Source of the DNA: Lachnoclostridium sp. UBA903
GTDB taxonomy: Bacteria > Bacillota > Clostridia > Lachnospirales > Lachnospiraceae
Assembly (NCBI GenBank): GCA_002294045.1
Contig: DBEP01000095.1
Coordinates: 2,846 to 66,845, forward strand
Direction: 5' to 3'
DNA length: 64,000 nucleotides
Positions 23,937 to 32,942 of the stretch are shown here, piece by piece (the stretch's first letter is position 1; each line of letters starts with the position of its first letter). The translations under genes and the position numbers were made by a program. Below the pieces are notes generated by a model that made no database searches, was not told where the DNA came from, and saw only the letters and a list, made by a program, of their open reading frames with translations.

Positions 23937-26402
23937 TTACTTATAGGGTTTAAATCTCTTTAGCCTTAAGGCATTGGTTAATACGGAAACAGAACTTAAG
24001 GACATGGCGGCGGCAGCCAGAATAGGATTTAGCTTGGGGCCTCCAAAGGCATAGAGAATGCCTGCCGCTACAGGAATACCCGCTACATTGTAAGCAAATG
24101 CCCAAAACAGGTTCTGCTTGATATTACGGATGGTACTCTTGCTTAATTGAATTGCGGTCGGCACATCCATTAAATCACTCCTCATCAGGACAATATCCGC
24201 TGATTCCATGGCGACATCCGTGCCGGAACCAATGGCTATACCGATATCCGCCTGTGCAAGAGCAGGTGCATCATTAATACCGTCACCAACCATAGCAACT
24301 TTTTTACCTTCGGCTTGTAGCTTCTTTACCTCATTGGCTTTATCTTCCGGCAGCACTTCTGCCAAAATTCGGTCAATGCCGACCTGTCTTGCAATCGCTT
24401 CCGCAGTTCTTTTATTATCACCGGTAATCATGGCAACTTCAATTCCCATCTGGTGTAATTTCTTAATGGCACCCGCACTGCTTTCCTTTACAATATCCGC
24501 TACTGCTATAATACCTGCCAGACTGCTGCCGAAGGAAATATACATAGGAGTTTTACCCTCCGAGGCCAGACGGTCCGATTCCGTTTCAAGGCTGCTAAGG
24601 TCTACCTCCTTGTTCAGCATTAATTTACGGTTGCCCAGATATACCACTTTGCCGTCCAGTTCCACTTCTATTCCATGTCCGGGTATATTATTAAACCGCT
24701 CAATCTTAATGATTTCCAGGTTCTCTTTTTCGGCACCTCTTACTATGGCTTCTCCAAGAGGATGCTCCGAACCTTTTTCTGCGGAAGCGGCTATCTGCAA
24801 CAGCTTCTCTTTATCAATTATTTCCGTGGTAACAATATCGGTTACTTCCGGCCTTCCTTCCGTAATGGTACCTGTTTTATCAAATACGATAGTCTGTATC
24901 TTATGGGTGCTTTCCAGGGCTTCCCCGCCTTTAATCAAAACACCGTTTTCAGCACCCTTGCCGGTTCCCACCATAATGGCCGTAGGGGTTGCAAGTCCAA
25001 GGGCACAGGGGCAGGCAATTACCAAAACGGAAATAAATATGGTTAAGGCAAATACTTCTCCCTGGCCGCTTATATACCAGGCAAGAGCGGAAACAATCGC
25101 AATGGCAAATACAATCGGTACAAAATATCCGGAAACAATATCCGCCATTTGCGCAATCGGCGCTTTGGAGCCCTGTGCATCCTCAACCAGTTTTACTATC
25201 TGCGCCAGTGCCGTATCGCTGCCCACCTTGGTAGCCTTAAATTTAACAAGTCCGTTTTTATTGATACTTGCACCGATTACCTTATCTCCCGCTTTCTTTT
25301 CAACAGGGATACTCTCACCGGTCAGCATGGATTCATCCACAGAAGAATGACCTTCCAGGACTTCACCGTCCACCGGTATCTTTTCACCAGGTTTTACTAA
25401 AAGGATGTCCCCGACTTCCACTTCTTCAATGGGCATTTCTATTTCTCTGCCGTCCTGGATTACAATAGCGGTTTTCGGCGCAAGGCCCATAAGCTTCTTA
25501 ATGGCTTCCGAAGTTTTACCCTTGGAAACCGCTTCCAGGGATTTGCCTAATAATATCAGTGTTATAATGACACCTGCCGTTTCAAAATACAAGTCCTCCA
25601 CATGTCCGAAATCCCCTGCGGCTATCCGGTAAGTGGAGTAAATACTGTAAACAACGGCAGCCAAGGTACCTATGGCAATTAAGGAATCCATATTGGGACT
25701 TTTTCTTAAAATGGCTTTAAAACCGACGGAATAAAATTTATTGCCTGCTGCCAGTACCGGAATTACCAGAAATAATTCCGCCAATGCATAAATCAACGGG
25801 TACTGCATGGGGTCGAGCCCCATGGGAAAGGGAAGTCTTACCCAGCTTATCATGGGAACCATGGCGATATATAATAAAGGAACGGAAAATATGGTGGATA
25901 CAATAAACTTAGTCCAAAGAATTCTTATCTCCTTCTGTTTCCGGATTCTGTCTTCGTCGGTTTTACTGCCCGTCTGGGCATCCAGCGCCTTATAGCCCGC
26001 TTTTGCAATGGCATCCTTAATCTCGGATAAACGGATTTTCTGCGGATCATATTTAATGGTGGCCTTCTCTGTTGCAAAATTGACAGAACCGCTTTCCACA
26101 CCGTCCAGTTTATTTACTGCTTTTTCTATCGTTTTTGCGCAGGCAGCACAGGTCATTCCCGAAATAGCCATGGTAATTTCTTTGGCACCGGTATCCAAAA
26201 GGGCATGATATCCGGCTTTTTCAACCGCTGTTTTAATCATATCGGTGCTTACCCTGTTATCGTCATATTGCAGGTGTAGCTTTTCCGTAGCAAAATTAAC
26301 GTTGGCCGCAGATATACCTTCTAATTTTCCCACAGCCTTTTCAACGGCCTTGGCACACGCCGCACATGTCATACCTGTTATTTTAAGTTGTTCAGTCTTC
26401 AT
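23937..26402 (-). CDS. copA: Copper-translocating P1B-type ATPase
   Basis: The protein has 821 residues. Two N-terminal heavy-metal domains each carry GMTCAACAK (about residues 10 and 81). About eight membrane segments follow, with the P1B metal site CPCALGLATP. The actuator has TGES, the phosphorylation site is DKTGTIT, the nucleotide domain has the SEHPLGEAI His-Pro motif, and MVGDGINDAPALAQADIGIAIG follows. CPC and paired CxxC domains indicate Cu(I) export. ATG 26402 is chosen, behind GGGAGA; an earlier in-frame start at 26429 has none. It follows the small Cys-rich membrane protein. Confidence 0.95.
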   Translation of the reverse strand: MKTEQLKITGMTCAACAKAVEKAVGKLEGISAANVNFATEKLHLQYDDNRVSTDMIKTAVEKAGYHALLDTGAKEITMAISGMTCAACAKTIEKAVNKLDGVESGSVNFATEKATIKYDPQKIRLSEIKDAIAKAGYKALDAQTGSKTDEDRIRKQKEIRILWTKFIVSTIFSVPLLYIAMVPMISWVRLPFPMGLDPMQYPLIYALAELFLVIPVLAAGNKFYSVGFKAILRKSPNMDSLIAIGTLAAVVYSIYSTYRIAAGDFGHVEDLYFETAGVIITLILLGKSLEAVSKGKTSEAIKKLMGLAPKTAIVIQDGREIEMPIEEVEVGDILLVKPGEKIPVDGEVLEGHSSVDESMLTGESIPVEKKAGDKVIGASINKNGLVKFKATKVGSDTALAQIVKLVEDAQGSKAPIAQMADIVSGYFVPIVFAIAIVSALAWYISGQGEVFALTIFISVLVIACPCALGLATPTAIMVGTGKGAENGVLIKGGEALESTHKIQTIVFDKTGTITEGRPEVTDIVTTEIIDKEKLLQIAASAEKGSEHPLGEAIVRGAEKENLEIIKIERFNNIPGHGIEVELDGKVVYLGNRKLMLNKEVDLSSLETESDRLASEGKTPMYISFGSSLAGIIAVADIVKESSAGAIKKLHQMGIEVAMITGDNKRTAEAIARQVGIDRILAEVLPEDKANEVKKLQAEGKKVAMVGDGINDAPALAQADIGIAIGSGTDVAMESADIVLMRSDLMDVPTAIQLSKSTIRNIKQNLFWAFAYNVAGIPVAAGILYAFGGPKLNPILAAAAMSLSSVSVLTNALRLKRFKPYK

Positions 26403-26436
26403 TTTATCTCCCATCTGCGCGACCGGCACGCATTTT

Positions 26437-26721
26437 TTATCTTATCTCTTCTTTCTTCTCCTCTTCGTGACAGCAGCCTTTCTTTTTGCCTCCCCGGAAC
26501 ATGCTGAACATCATAACTCCCATCATAATGGGACAAATCAGGGAAGATAAACCGGATATAAATCCGTTGGCGGCCGCATTATTAATATTCAAAAGGGGCA
26601 GAACCGTCAGAATTATAATTGGAAGCAAACAGCAGATACTCATCATTCCCAGATGTTTTAAGGGATTATGGCTGCTCCTTTCGTTATCTGCCGTACCGTT
26701 GTTGCTATTTTTAAAAGACAT
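26437..26721 (-). CDS. Small membrane protein with Cys/His tail, copper locus
   Basis: The protein has 94 residues: a polar N-terminus, two membrane helices (SICCLLPIIILTVLPLL and LICPIMMGVMMFSMF, Met-rich) and a basic tail with GCCHEEE. Met, Cys and His residues in and after the helices suggest Cu(I) handling. ATG 26721 follows AGGAGGAAATGAT. It is the first gene of the run with copA, which starts 34 bases downstream. Confidence 0.75.
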   Translation of the reverse strand: MSFKNSNNGTADNERSSHNPLKHLGMMSICCLLPIIILTVLPLLNINNAAANGFISGLSSLICPIMMGVMMFSMFRGGKKKGCCHEEEKKEEIR

Positions 26722-26779
26722 ATCATTTCCTCCTATCCTATCGGAATACTTATTCGGTAGTTAGTATGGTAACAGAGGT

Positions 26780-26798
26780 TTATGGATTTTTTATGGAT
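26780..26798. promoter_or_regulatory. Direct repeat, candidate response-regulator box
   Basis: TTATGGAT occurs at 26780-26787 and 26791-26798, an 11-bp period expected for tandem binding of an OmpR-type regulator. It is 60-75 bases upstream of the copper run, near the -35 region of a possible promoter. Confidence 0.4.
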
Positions 26799-26955
26799 AT
26801 CATTCAATATTTAACAGAAATTTACCAAATATCCTGTTGCGCTGTACGTTAGGTATATTCTTAGGACGCATTTTTTACCCTACGGGATAGGCTCCAATAA
26901 AAAACTTATTCTTATTATCTTATATAAGACAAGCTTTTATTAGAGTGTTTTGAAA

Positions 26956-27045
26956 AATTCTTGTGCCAGGCCGGACACTCCAATTTGCGGGAGACAAGGA
27001 GCGGTTTTTGGAGCGTAGTGGTGCTATAGCAAAAAAAAACATTAT
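26956..27045 (+). repeat. Intergenic repeat B, partial copy 1
   Basis: Shares TTCTTGTGCC.GGCCGGA...TTTGCGGGA.AC..GGAGCG.TTTT..G..GC.TAGTG with 57666-57781, but has only the 5' half of that foldback. It lies in the 592-base gap between the copper run and the Ca2+-ATPase. 27110-27260 in the same gap has an open frame without a start codon, resembling a LysM repeat; 27160-27230 also folds as GC hairpins. Confidence 0.55.
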
Positions 27046-27313
27046 TAATCTGATTTTAATTTACTACTCATGAAAATTATAGTACAATAAATTACCAAAG
27101 TATAAAGTTGTAATATATTGAAAAAATAGAGAAAGGTGGTATAAATTATAACTTACATTCTTCCGCGAATATTGCTAAAGATTTATACGGCAGCTCCGGC
27201 TCTTACGTGCCGTTATTTACGGCAGGTTTGGGACCGGCACGAGATACTTACTCAGGCTGAACTACTTAACGGCTTGGGTCTATTGTATTAAAATTATGAA
27301 AGAGGTGATTTAT

Positions 27314-29980
27314 ATGTGGTTTTCAAAATCCACGGAAGAAATTTTTCAAGAATTCAATGTTAACCCTTTAACCGGTCTTACCAGTCAGGAAGCCATGGCA
27401 CGGCTTGATAAGTACGGTATGAATAAGCTGAAGGGAAAGCCCAAAAGAAGCCTGTTTTCTCTTTTCCTGTCACAGCTTAAGGATATGTTGATTTACGTTC
27501 TTTTGGGGGCTGCCGTAATTACACTGTTTATCAGTGAATATGTGGATGCCGTCATTATTATTCTGGTAGTTATTTTAAATGCGGTTATCGGTGTTATTCA
27601 GGAAGCCAAGGCAGAAAAGGCCGTGGAAGCTCTTAAACAAATGACTACCCCAAAGTCTCTGGTCCTAAGAGACGGTGAAGTAAAAGAAATTAATTCGGAA
27701 GAAGTCGTACCGGGGGATATTGTTGTCCTGGATGCCGGCCGCTATGTATCGGCTGATTTAAGATTAATTGAAAGTGCCAATCTCCAGATTGAGGAGTCCG
27801 CCCTGACCGGGGAATCCGTTCCTTCCGCAAAGGATGCGGCCATACTGATTCAAGATCCCAAAACTCCCATTGGTGATAAGGTAAATATGGCATTTATGTC
27901 CACTCTTGCAACCTACGGCCGCGGTAAAGGTGTTGCGGTTGCAACAGCCATGGATACGGAAATCGGTAAAATAGCTAAAATTCTGGATGAGGACAATGAT
28001 GAAATGACTCCTCTCCAAAAAAGGCTGGATGAACTGGGAAGGATTTTAGGCTTCATTGCCATTGGCATCTGTGCCGTTATATTCATTATAGCAATCATCC
28101 AGAAAAGAGAATTGTTTGATATGTTCTTAACGGCTATAAGCCTGGCCGTCGCCGCCATTCCCGAAGGCCTGGCCGCTATTGTTGCCATTGTGCTGGCCCT
28201 TGGCGTAACCCGGATGTCCAGAATCAACGCCATAGTTAAGAAATTGCCGGCCGTGGAAACTTTGGGTTCCGTCAACATCATTTGCTCCGATAAAACAGGA
28301 ACCCTTACACAAAACAAAATGACCGTGGTAAAACAGTATACCCTCCACAATCTAAAAGATATTCCCACAGAAAATAAGACACCCATGGAGGCCGGAAAGG
28401 ATGAGGCAGACCTGATAAAATCCTTTGTTTTATGTTCCGATGCCACTTTTGAAAACGGCCAGGGAACAGGCGATCCCACTGAGGTAGCTCTGATCCTGTT
28501 AGGGGAACGCTTTCATCTTCCAAAAGCAGATTTAAATGCCAGACATCAGAGAGTTTCTGAAAAACCCTTTGATTCCGACCGAAAATTAATGTCTACTTTA
28601 AATAAAGAAGGAACCGGCTACCGCGTCCATACTAAGGGTGCCCTTGATAATTTATTAAACATTTCAACTTCTGCCCTTGTAAATGGCCAAGTCGTCCCAT
28701 TAACAGAAGAATTAAAAGCAGTTTATTTAAGAATAACGGAAGAAATGTCCGACGATGCCCTCAGAGTCCTTGGAGCCGCATATAAAGATACCGGCAGCAT
28801 AATCAGCCCTGACGACATGGAAAAAGATCTGACTCTTATAGGACTTGTAGGTATGATCGATCCGCCCAGACTTGAAGTGAAGGATTCTATAAAAGAAGCA
28901 AAAGCAGCAGGTATTACACCTATCATGATTACCGGCGACCATAAAAATACTGCCGTGGCCATTGCAAAGGAACTTGGGATTGCAACATCCCTCGGGCAAA
29001 GTATAACCGGTACAGAGATTGACGGGTTCTCCGATGAGGAGTTTTCCGGTAAAATAAACGACTACCGTGTATTTGCCAGAGTGTCCCCCGAACATAAGGT
29101 TAAAATCGTTAAGGCATTTAAATCCCACGGAAATATCGTATCCATGACCGGTGACGGTGTAAATGATGCTCCTTCCTTAAAGTATGCGGATATCGGCGTG
29201 GCCATGGGAATTACGGGTACGGATGTGGCAAAAGGCGCCAGTGATATGATTCTGACGGATGATAATTTTACAACCATTGTCAATGCGATTGAAGAAGGGC
29301 GCAATATCTATAATAACATTAAGAAATCCGTTATTTTTTTACTGTCCTGCAATTTGGGCGAAGTGGTTACCATCCTTGCCTCCATCCTGTTCTTCTGGCC
29401 GATTCCCTTAATACCGACACAGATTCTCTGGATCAACCTGATAACCGATTCCCTGCCGGCTATTGCCCTTGGAATTGATCCGGGTGATAAAGATGTGATG
29501 AAAAAAAAGCCCCGGGATCCAAAGGAAAGCTTTTTTGCAAAGGGTGCCGGATTCCGGGCAGTTGTAGGAGGCCTTTTAATTGGTATCTTAACCCTGACCG
29601 CCTTTTACTTTGGACTTGCTGAACACGGATACAGTCTGGGTGCGGACAATATCCCAGAGGATGTTTTAACCTATGCCAGAACAATGGCCTTTGTGGTACT
29701 GGCCGCTTCCCAGCTGTTCTATTCCTTAACTATGCGGAATGCTTCCAAATCCATATTCCGGATCGGGCTGTTCTCCAACAAGTACCTGATTGGTTCCATT
29801 GTTATAGGATTTTTCCTGCAGGTAGTCGTAATCTCCGTACCATTTCTGGCCGACGCATTTAAAGTGCGTAATTTAAGCTTAAGGGATTGGGGCCTCGTTA
29901 TCTTATTTGCATTAATTCCTTTCCTGATAAACGAATTAATTAAGGTATTTATCAGAAAAGGAAAGAACAATAACCTATAG
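27314..29980 (+). CDS. P2-type calcium-transporting ATPase
   Basis: The protein has 888 residues. A cation ATPase N-terminal domain (STEEIFQEFNVNP) is followed by ten predicted membrane helices. The actuator has LTGES, the M4 ion site is AAIPEGLAAIV, the phosphorylation site is DKTGTLT, and MTGDGVNDAPSLKYADIGVAMG precedes the M5-M6 sites (LGEVVTIL, LWINLITDSLPAIALG). These match SERCA/PMR1-like bacterial Ca2+ pumps that export or store Ca2+. ATG 27314 is preceded by AGAGGTGA; an in-frame ATG at 27296 lacks a site. It ends by overlapping the convergent trkH gene by 6 bases. Confidence 0.93.
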   Translation: MWFSKSTEEIFQEFNVNPLTGLTSQEAMARLDKYGMNKLKGKPKRSLFSLFLSQLKDMLIYVLLGAAVITLFISEYVDAVIIILVVILNAVIGVIQEAKAEKAVEALKQMTTPKSLVLRDGEVKEINSEEVVPGDIVVLDAGRYVSADLRLIESANLQIEESALTGESVPSAKDAAILIQDPKTPIGDKVNMAFMSTLATYGRGKGVAVATAMDTEIGKIAKILDEDNDEMTPLQKRLDELGRILGFIAIGICAVIFIIAIIQKRELFDMFLTAISLAVAAIPEGLAAIVAIVLALGVTRMSRINAIVKKLPAVETLGSVNIICSDKTGTLTQNKMTVVKQYTLHNLKDIPTENKTPMEAGKDEADLIKSFVLCSDATFENGQGTGDPTEVALILLGERFHLPKADLNARHQRVSEKPFDSDRKLMSTLNKEGTGYRVHTKGALDNLLNISTSALVNGQVVPLTEELKAVYLRITEEMSDDALRVLGAAYKDTGSIISPDDMEKDLTLIGLVGMIDPPRLEVKDSIKEAKAAGITPIMITGDHKNTAVAIAKELGIATSLGQSITGTEIDGFSDEEFSGKINDYRVFARVSPEHKVKIVKAFKSHGNIVSMTGDGVNDAPSLKYADIGVAMGITGTDVAKGASDMILTDDNFTTIVNAIEEGRNIYNNIKKSVIFLLSCNLGEVVTILASILFFWPIPLIPTQILWINLITDSLPAIALGIDPGDKDVMKKKPRDPKESFFAKGAGFRAVVGGLLIGILTLTAFYFGLAEHGYSLGADNIPEDVLTYARTMAFVVLAASQLFYSLTMRNASKSIFRIGLFSNKYLIGSIVIGFFLQVVVISVPFLADAFKVRNLSLRDWGLVILFALIPFLINELIKVFIRKGKNNNL

Positions 29981-31417
29981 TTTCTTCCAGGCATTCATAT
30001 TAAACATAAGCAATACGGGAAATATCTCAAGACGTCCGATTAGCATACAAAGAGATAGTATAATTTTACTGAAATCCGAAAAAAACGAAAAGTTCCCCAA
30101 AGGTCCTGCAAGTCCAAATGCAGGACCTACATTGCTTATTGCTGTTAGAACCGCTGAAAATGATGTTTCAAAATCATAATTATCAAAGGAGATCAGTGTG
30201 GTTGAAACGCCCATAATAAGGAAATAGACAAAGCAAAAGGTTCCGATACCTGATATCTGTACCTCATCAATGATTTTTCCGTCCGCCTTTATCGGAACAA
30301 TAGATCTGGGATGGATCATTTTTGCAACCATACGTTTTACATCCTTTAACATAATAAATAGCCGTATCTGCTTTAACCCGCCTGCCGTAGAACCCGCACA
30401 GCTTCCCGTAAACATCAAAGCAATGAGAATTGTCTTGCTAAGCGCCGGCCATTTATTATAATCCGTTGTCGAATAGCCTGTAGTTGATATGATGGAGGTA
30501 ACCTGGAAAAAAGACTGGTAAAATGACTCCCACATAGTCCCATACATTCCACGTATATTAAACATAATAATTAAAGTTGCCGACCCTATCAGGAACAAAA
30601 ATAATTTTACCTCACTGTTTTTCTTAACCTCCGAAAAGTTCCTCCTCAGAATCTGAAAATAGACAGTAAAATTAACACCGAATATAACCATAAAAACAGA
30701 CAGTATCATATAAATCAAAGGACTTCCGTAATAGGCAATACTATTATTTTTAATTCCGAAACCACCTGTTCCGGCCGTACCAAGCGCATGAATTACAGAA
30801 TCATATACCGGCATCCCGGCCAGAATTAAACACAGGATACACAAAGCCGTAAGGATAAAGTAAATTCCATATAGTATTTTCGATGTATCTTTAATTTTAG
30901 GCACCAGCTTACCAGGAGACGGTCCCGGTGATTCTGCCTTTAAAATGTACTGGGTACTTCCGTTCATGGATGGCAGTAAAGCAAGGAAAAAAACCAATAT
31001 GCCCATTCCCCCGAACCAATGGGTAAAACTTCTCCAAAACAGCAGCCCTCTGGGCAAAACTTCCACATCTGTAAGAATACTGGAACCTGTGGTAGTAAAT
31101 CCGGACATGCTTTCAAAGAGACAATCTATAAATGACGGGATTGCACCGTGAATAAAAAACGGAAGTCCGCCGAAAACAGCAAGAAGAACCCAGGCCAGTG
31201 ATACAATCATCATACCGTCCCTTGCAAATAATTTTGTTTTGACGGATTTTATTAAAGAAAGTAATAATCCTAAGATAAGCAGGATTACCATGGTAATAAA
31301 AAACGATAAGGTATCGCCGTCTCCATAAATAATTGAAACGATAAGGGAGGGAATCATTAGTGCCGCTTCTAATAACAGTACCTTACCGAGTATATGTATA
31401 ACCAGTCTGTAATTCAT
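29975..31417 (-). CDS. trkH: Trk-type potassium uptake membrane protein TrkH
   Basis: The protein has 480 residues and about ten membrane helices arranged as four MPM repeats with selectivity-filter loops: SGFTTTGSSIL, LGTAGTGGFGIKN, STTGYSTTDY and ISNVGPAFGLAG. It imports K+ with the cytosolic TrkA, whose gene lies 11 bases upstream in the same operon. Confidence 0.95.
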   Translation of the reverse strand: MNYRLVIHILGKVLLLEAALMIPSLIVSIIYGDGDTLSFFITMVILLILGLLLSLIKSVKTKLFARDGMMIVSLAWVLLAVFGGLPFFIHGAIPSFIDCLFESMSGFTTTGSSILTDVEVLPRGLLFWRSFTHWFGGMGILVFFLALLPSMNGSTQYILKAESPGPSPGKLVPKIKDTSKILYGIYFILTALCILCLILAGMPVYDSVIHALGTAGTGGFGIKNNSIAYYGSPLIYMILSVFMVIFGVNFTVYFQILRRNFSEVKKNSEVKLFLFLIGSATLIIMFNIRGMYGTMWESFYQSFFQVTSIISTTGYSTTDYNKWPALSKTILIALMFTGSCAGSTAGGLKQIRLFIMLKDVKRMVAKMIHPRSIVPIKADGKIIDEVQISGIGTFCFVYFLIMGVSTTLISFDNYDFETSFSAVLTAISNVGPAFGLAGPLGNFSFFSDFSKIILSLCMLIGRLEIFPVLLMFNMNAWKKL

Positions 31418-31428
31418 AACTATATCCC

Positions 31429-32790
31429 CTATTCCAAAATATCGTTTAAATCTTTTATAATATAGCTGCTCCTGGTTACAATCAGTACTTTATCCCCCGA
31501 CATTATTTTTTCGCTGCCATGAGGGATTATTACGGAACTTCTGTGCTGAATACAGGCTATAACAATTTCTTTTTTTAAAGACAGGTTTTTAATAGGCATA
31601 TTAAGAAATTTCGTAGAGGTATTTGCAATAAAGCTTATGACTTCTACCTTTCCGTCCATTATCTTATATAAGGTTTGTACAATACTGCCCCTGGAGTTCT
31701 GCATTCCCCTGACATAGCCTATGATATAGCTGGCCGTAATAAACTTAGGATCTATTACGCTGTCCAGCCCCAATTTATTCACCACATTGGGCAGATTTAT
31801 CCTTGTAGTCATAGCGATTACCTTATCCACACCTTTTTCAACTGCATACATGGCCGTTATTAGGTTTTCCTCATCCCTGCCCGTCATTGAGATAAAGGCG
31901 TCCACTTCTTCGATATTTTCAGAATCCAATACTTCCTGGTCCGTACCGTCCCCTTCAATAATTATGGCCTCCTCAATGGTTTCTGATAATTCTATACACT
32001 TTTTCGGATTGACTTCAATAATCTTAACAGACATCCCCAGTTTGGAAATAATTTTAGACAGGTAATAGCTCGTTCTTCCCCCGCCTATAATTAATATATT
32101 GCTGACTTTCAGAATATATCTTCCAAGCATTTTAAAAAAATTGGTAATCCCTGTTATTTGTCCCATAACATATACCCTGTCATTTACCTGAAATTCAAAC
32201 GCCCCGTTGGGAATATATGCCTGCCCTTCCCTTTCCACCGCAACAAACAGCATGTTTTGGGGAAGTTTACTGCTGATTTCGGATAATTTGCTGCCTACCA
32301 GCATGTCCCCTTCCAGAACCCGGAATTCGATTAACCTTTCCTTCCCTCCAAAAAAGGGTTCAATATTCATTGCCGCCGGAAACTGAAGTATATTAGCTAT
32401 CTCCTGGGCCGCCGTAAATTCAGGATTAATTATCATATCAATTCCCATATGCTCCTGCAATGCCGCATATTCTTCATAATACTCCGGATCACGTATTCTG
32501 GCAATTGTCCTGACCGCTTTTGAAATTTTCTTTGCCGTAAAACAGGTAAGCATATTCATTTCATCTCTTGAAGTAGCCGCTATCACCAGATCCGCTTCTT
32601 CTATTCCCGCTTCCATTAATATGCTTGCTCTTGCTCCATTTCCTTTCACACACATGACATCCAATGTATTGTCCGCTTTTCTTAAGGCTTCTTCATTCTT
32701 ATCAATTATGGTTATATTATGATCTTCCCTGGCCAGATGACCTGCAAGCGTGTATCCTACTTTACCGTCTCCAACAATTATAATGTTCAT
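31429..32790 (-). CDS. trkA: Trk potassium uptake regulatory protein TrkA
   Basis: The protein has 453 residues with two RCK units, each a Rossmann NAD-binding domain (IIIVGDGKVGYTLAGHL at residue 3; ILIIGGGRTSYYLSK at about 231) followed by a TrkA_C domain. It gates TrkH according to NAD(H)/ATP. It is first in trkA-trkH. The 152 bases upstream contain no further gene. Confidence 0.95.
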   Translation of the reverse strand: MNIIIVGDGKVGYTLAGHLAREDHNITIIDKNEEALRKADNTLDVMCVKGNGARASILMEAGIEEADLVIAATSRDEMNMLTCFTAKKISKAVRTIARIRDPEYYEEYAALQEHMGIDMIINPEFTAAQEIANILQFPAAMNIEPFFGGKERLIEFRVLEGDMLVGSKLSEISSKLPQNMLFVAVEREGQAYIPNGAFEFQVNDRVYVMGQITGITNFFKMLGRYILKVSNILIIGGGRTSYYLSKIISKLGMSVKIIEVNPKKCIELSETIEEAIIIEGDGTDQEVLDSENIEEVDAFISMTGRDEENLITAMYAVEKGVDKVIAMTTRINLPNVVNKLGLDSVIDPKFITASYIIGYVRGMQNSRGSIVQTLYKIMDGKVEVISFIANTSTKFLNMPIKNLSLKKEIVIACIQHRSSVIIPHGSEKIMSGDKVLIVTRSSYIIKDLNDILE

Positions 32791-32942
32791 ATTATATTTT
32801 ACCTTTTCCGACGTAATTTTTTACATCCTCTATACTATCACTTATTTTAATACTTCTCAACCATTATTCACACAGAATTTATAATTTCCTCAATTTACCG
32901 GCGGTCAAAGCATCAAATACTTCCCATCTGAAAAACGGGTAC

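Noticed and set aside
24208..25350. 380-codon plus-strand ORF
   Set aside because: It is the antisense shadow of copA; composition is Ser/Pro/Ala-rich without any domain.
27140..27300. Known riboswitch classes (yybP-ykoY, NiCo, M-box) before the Ca2+-ATPase
   Set aside because: None of their conserved core sequences could be found.
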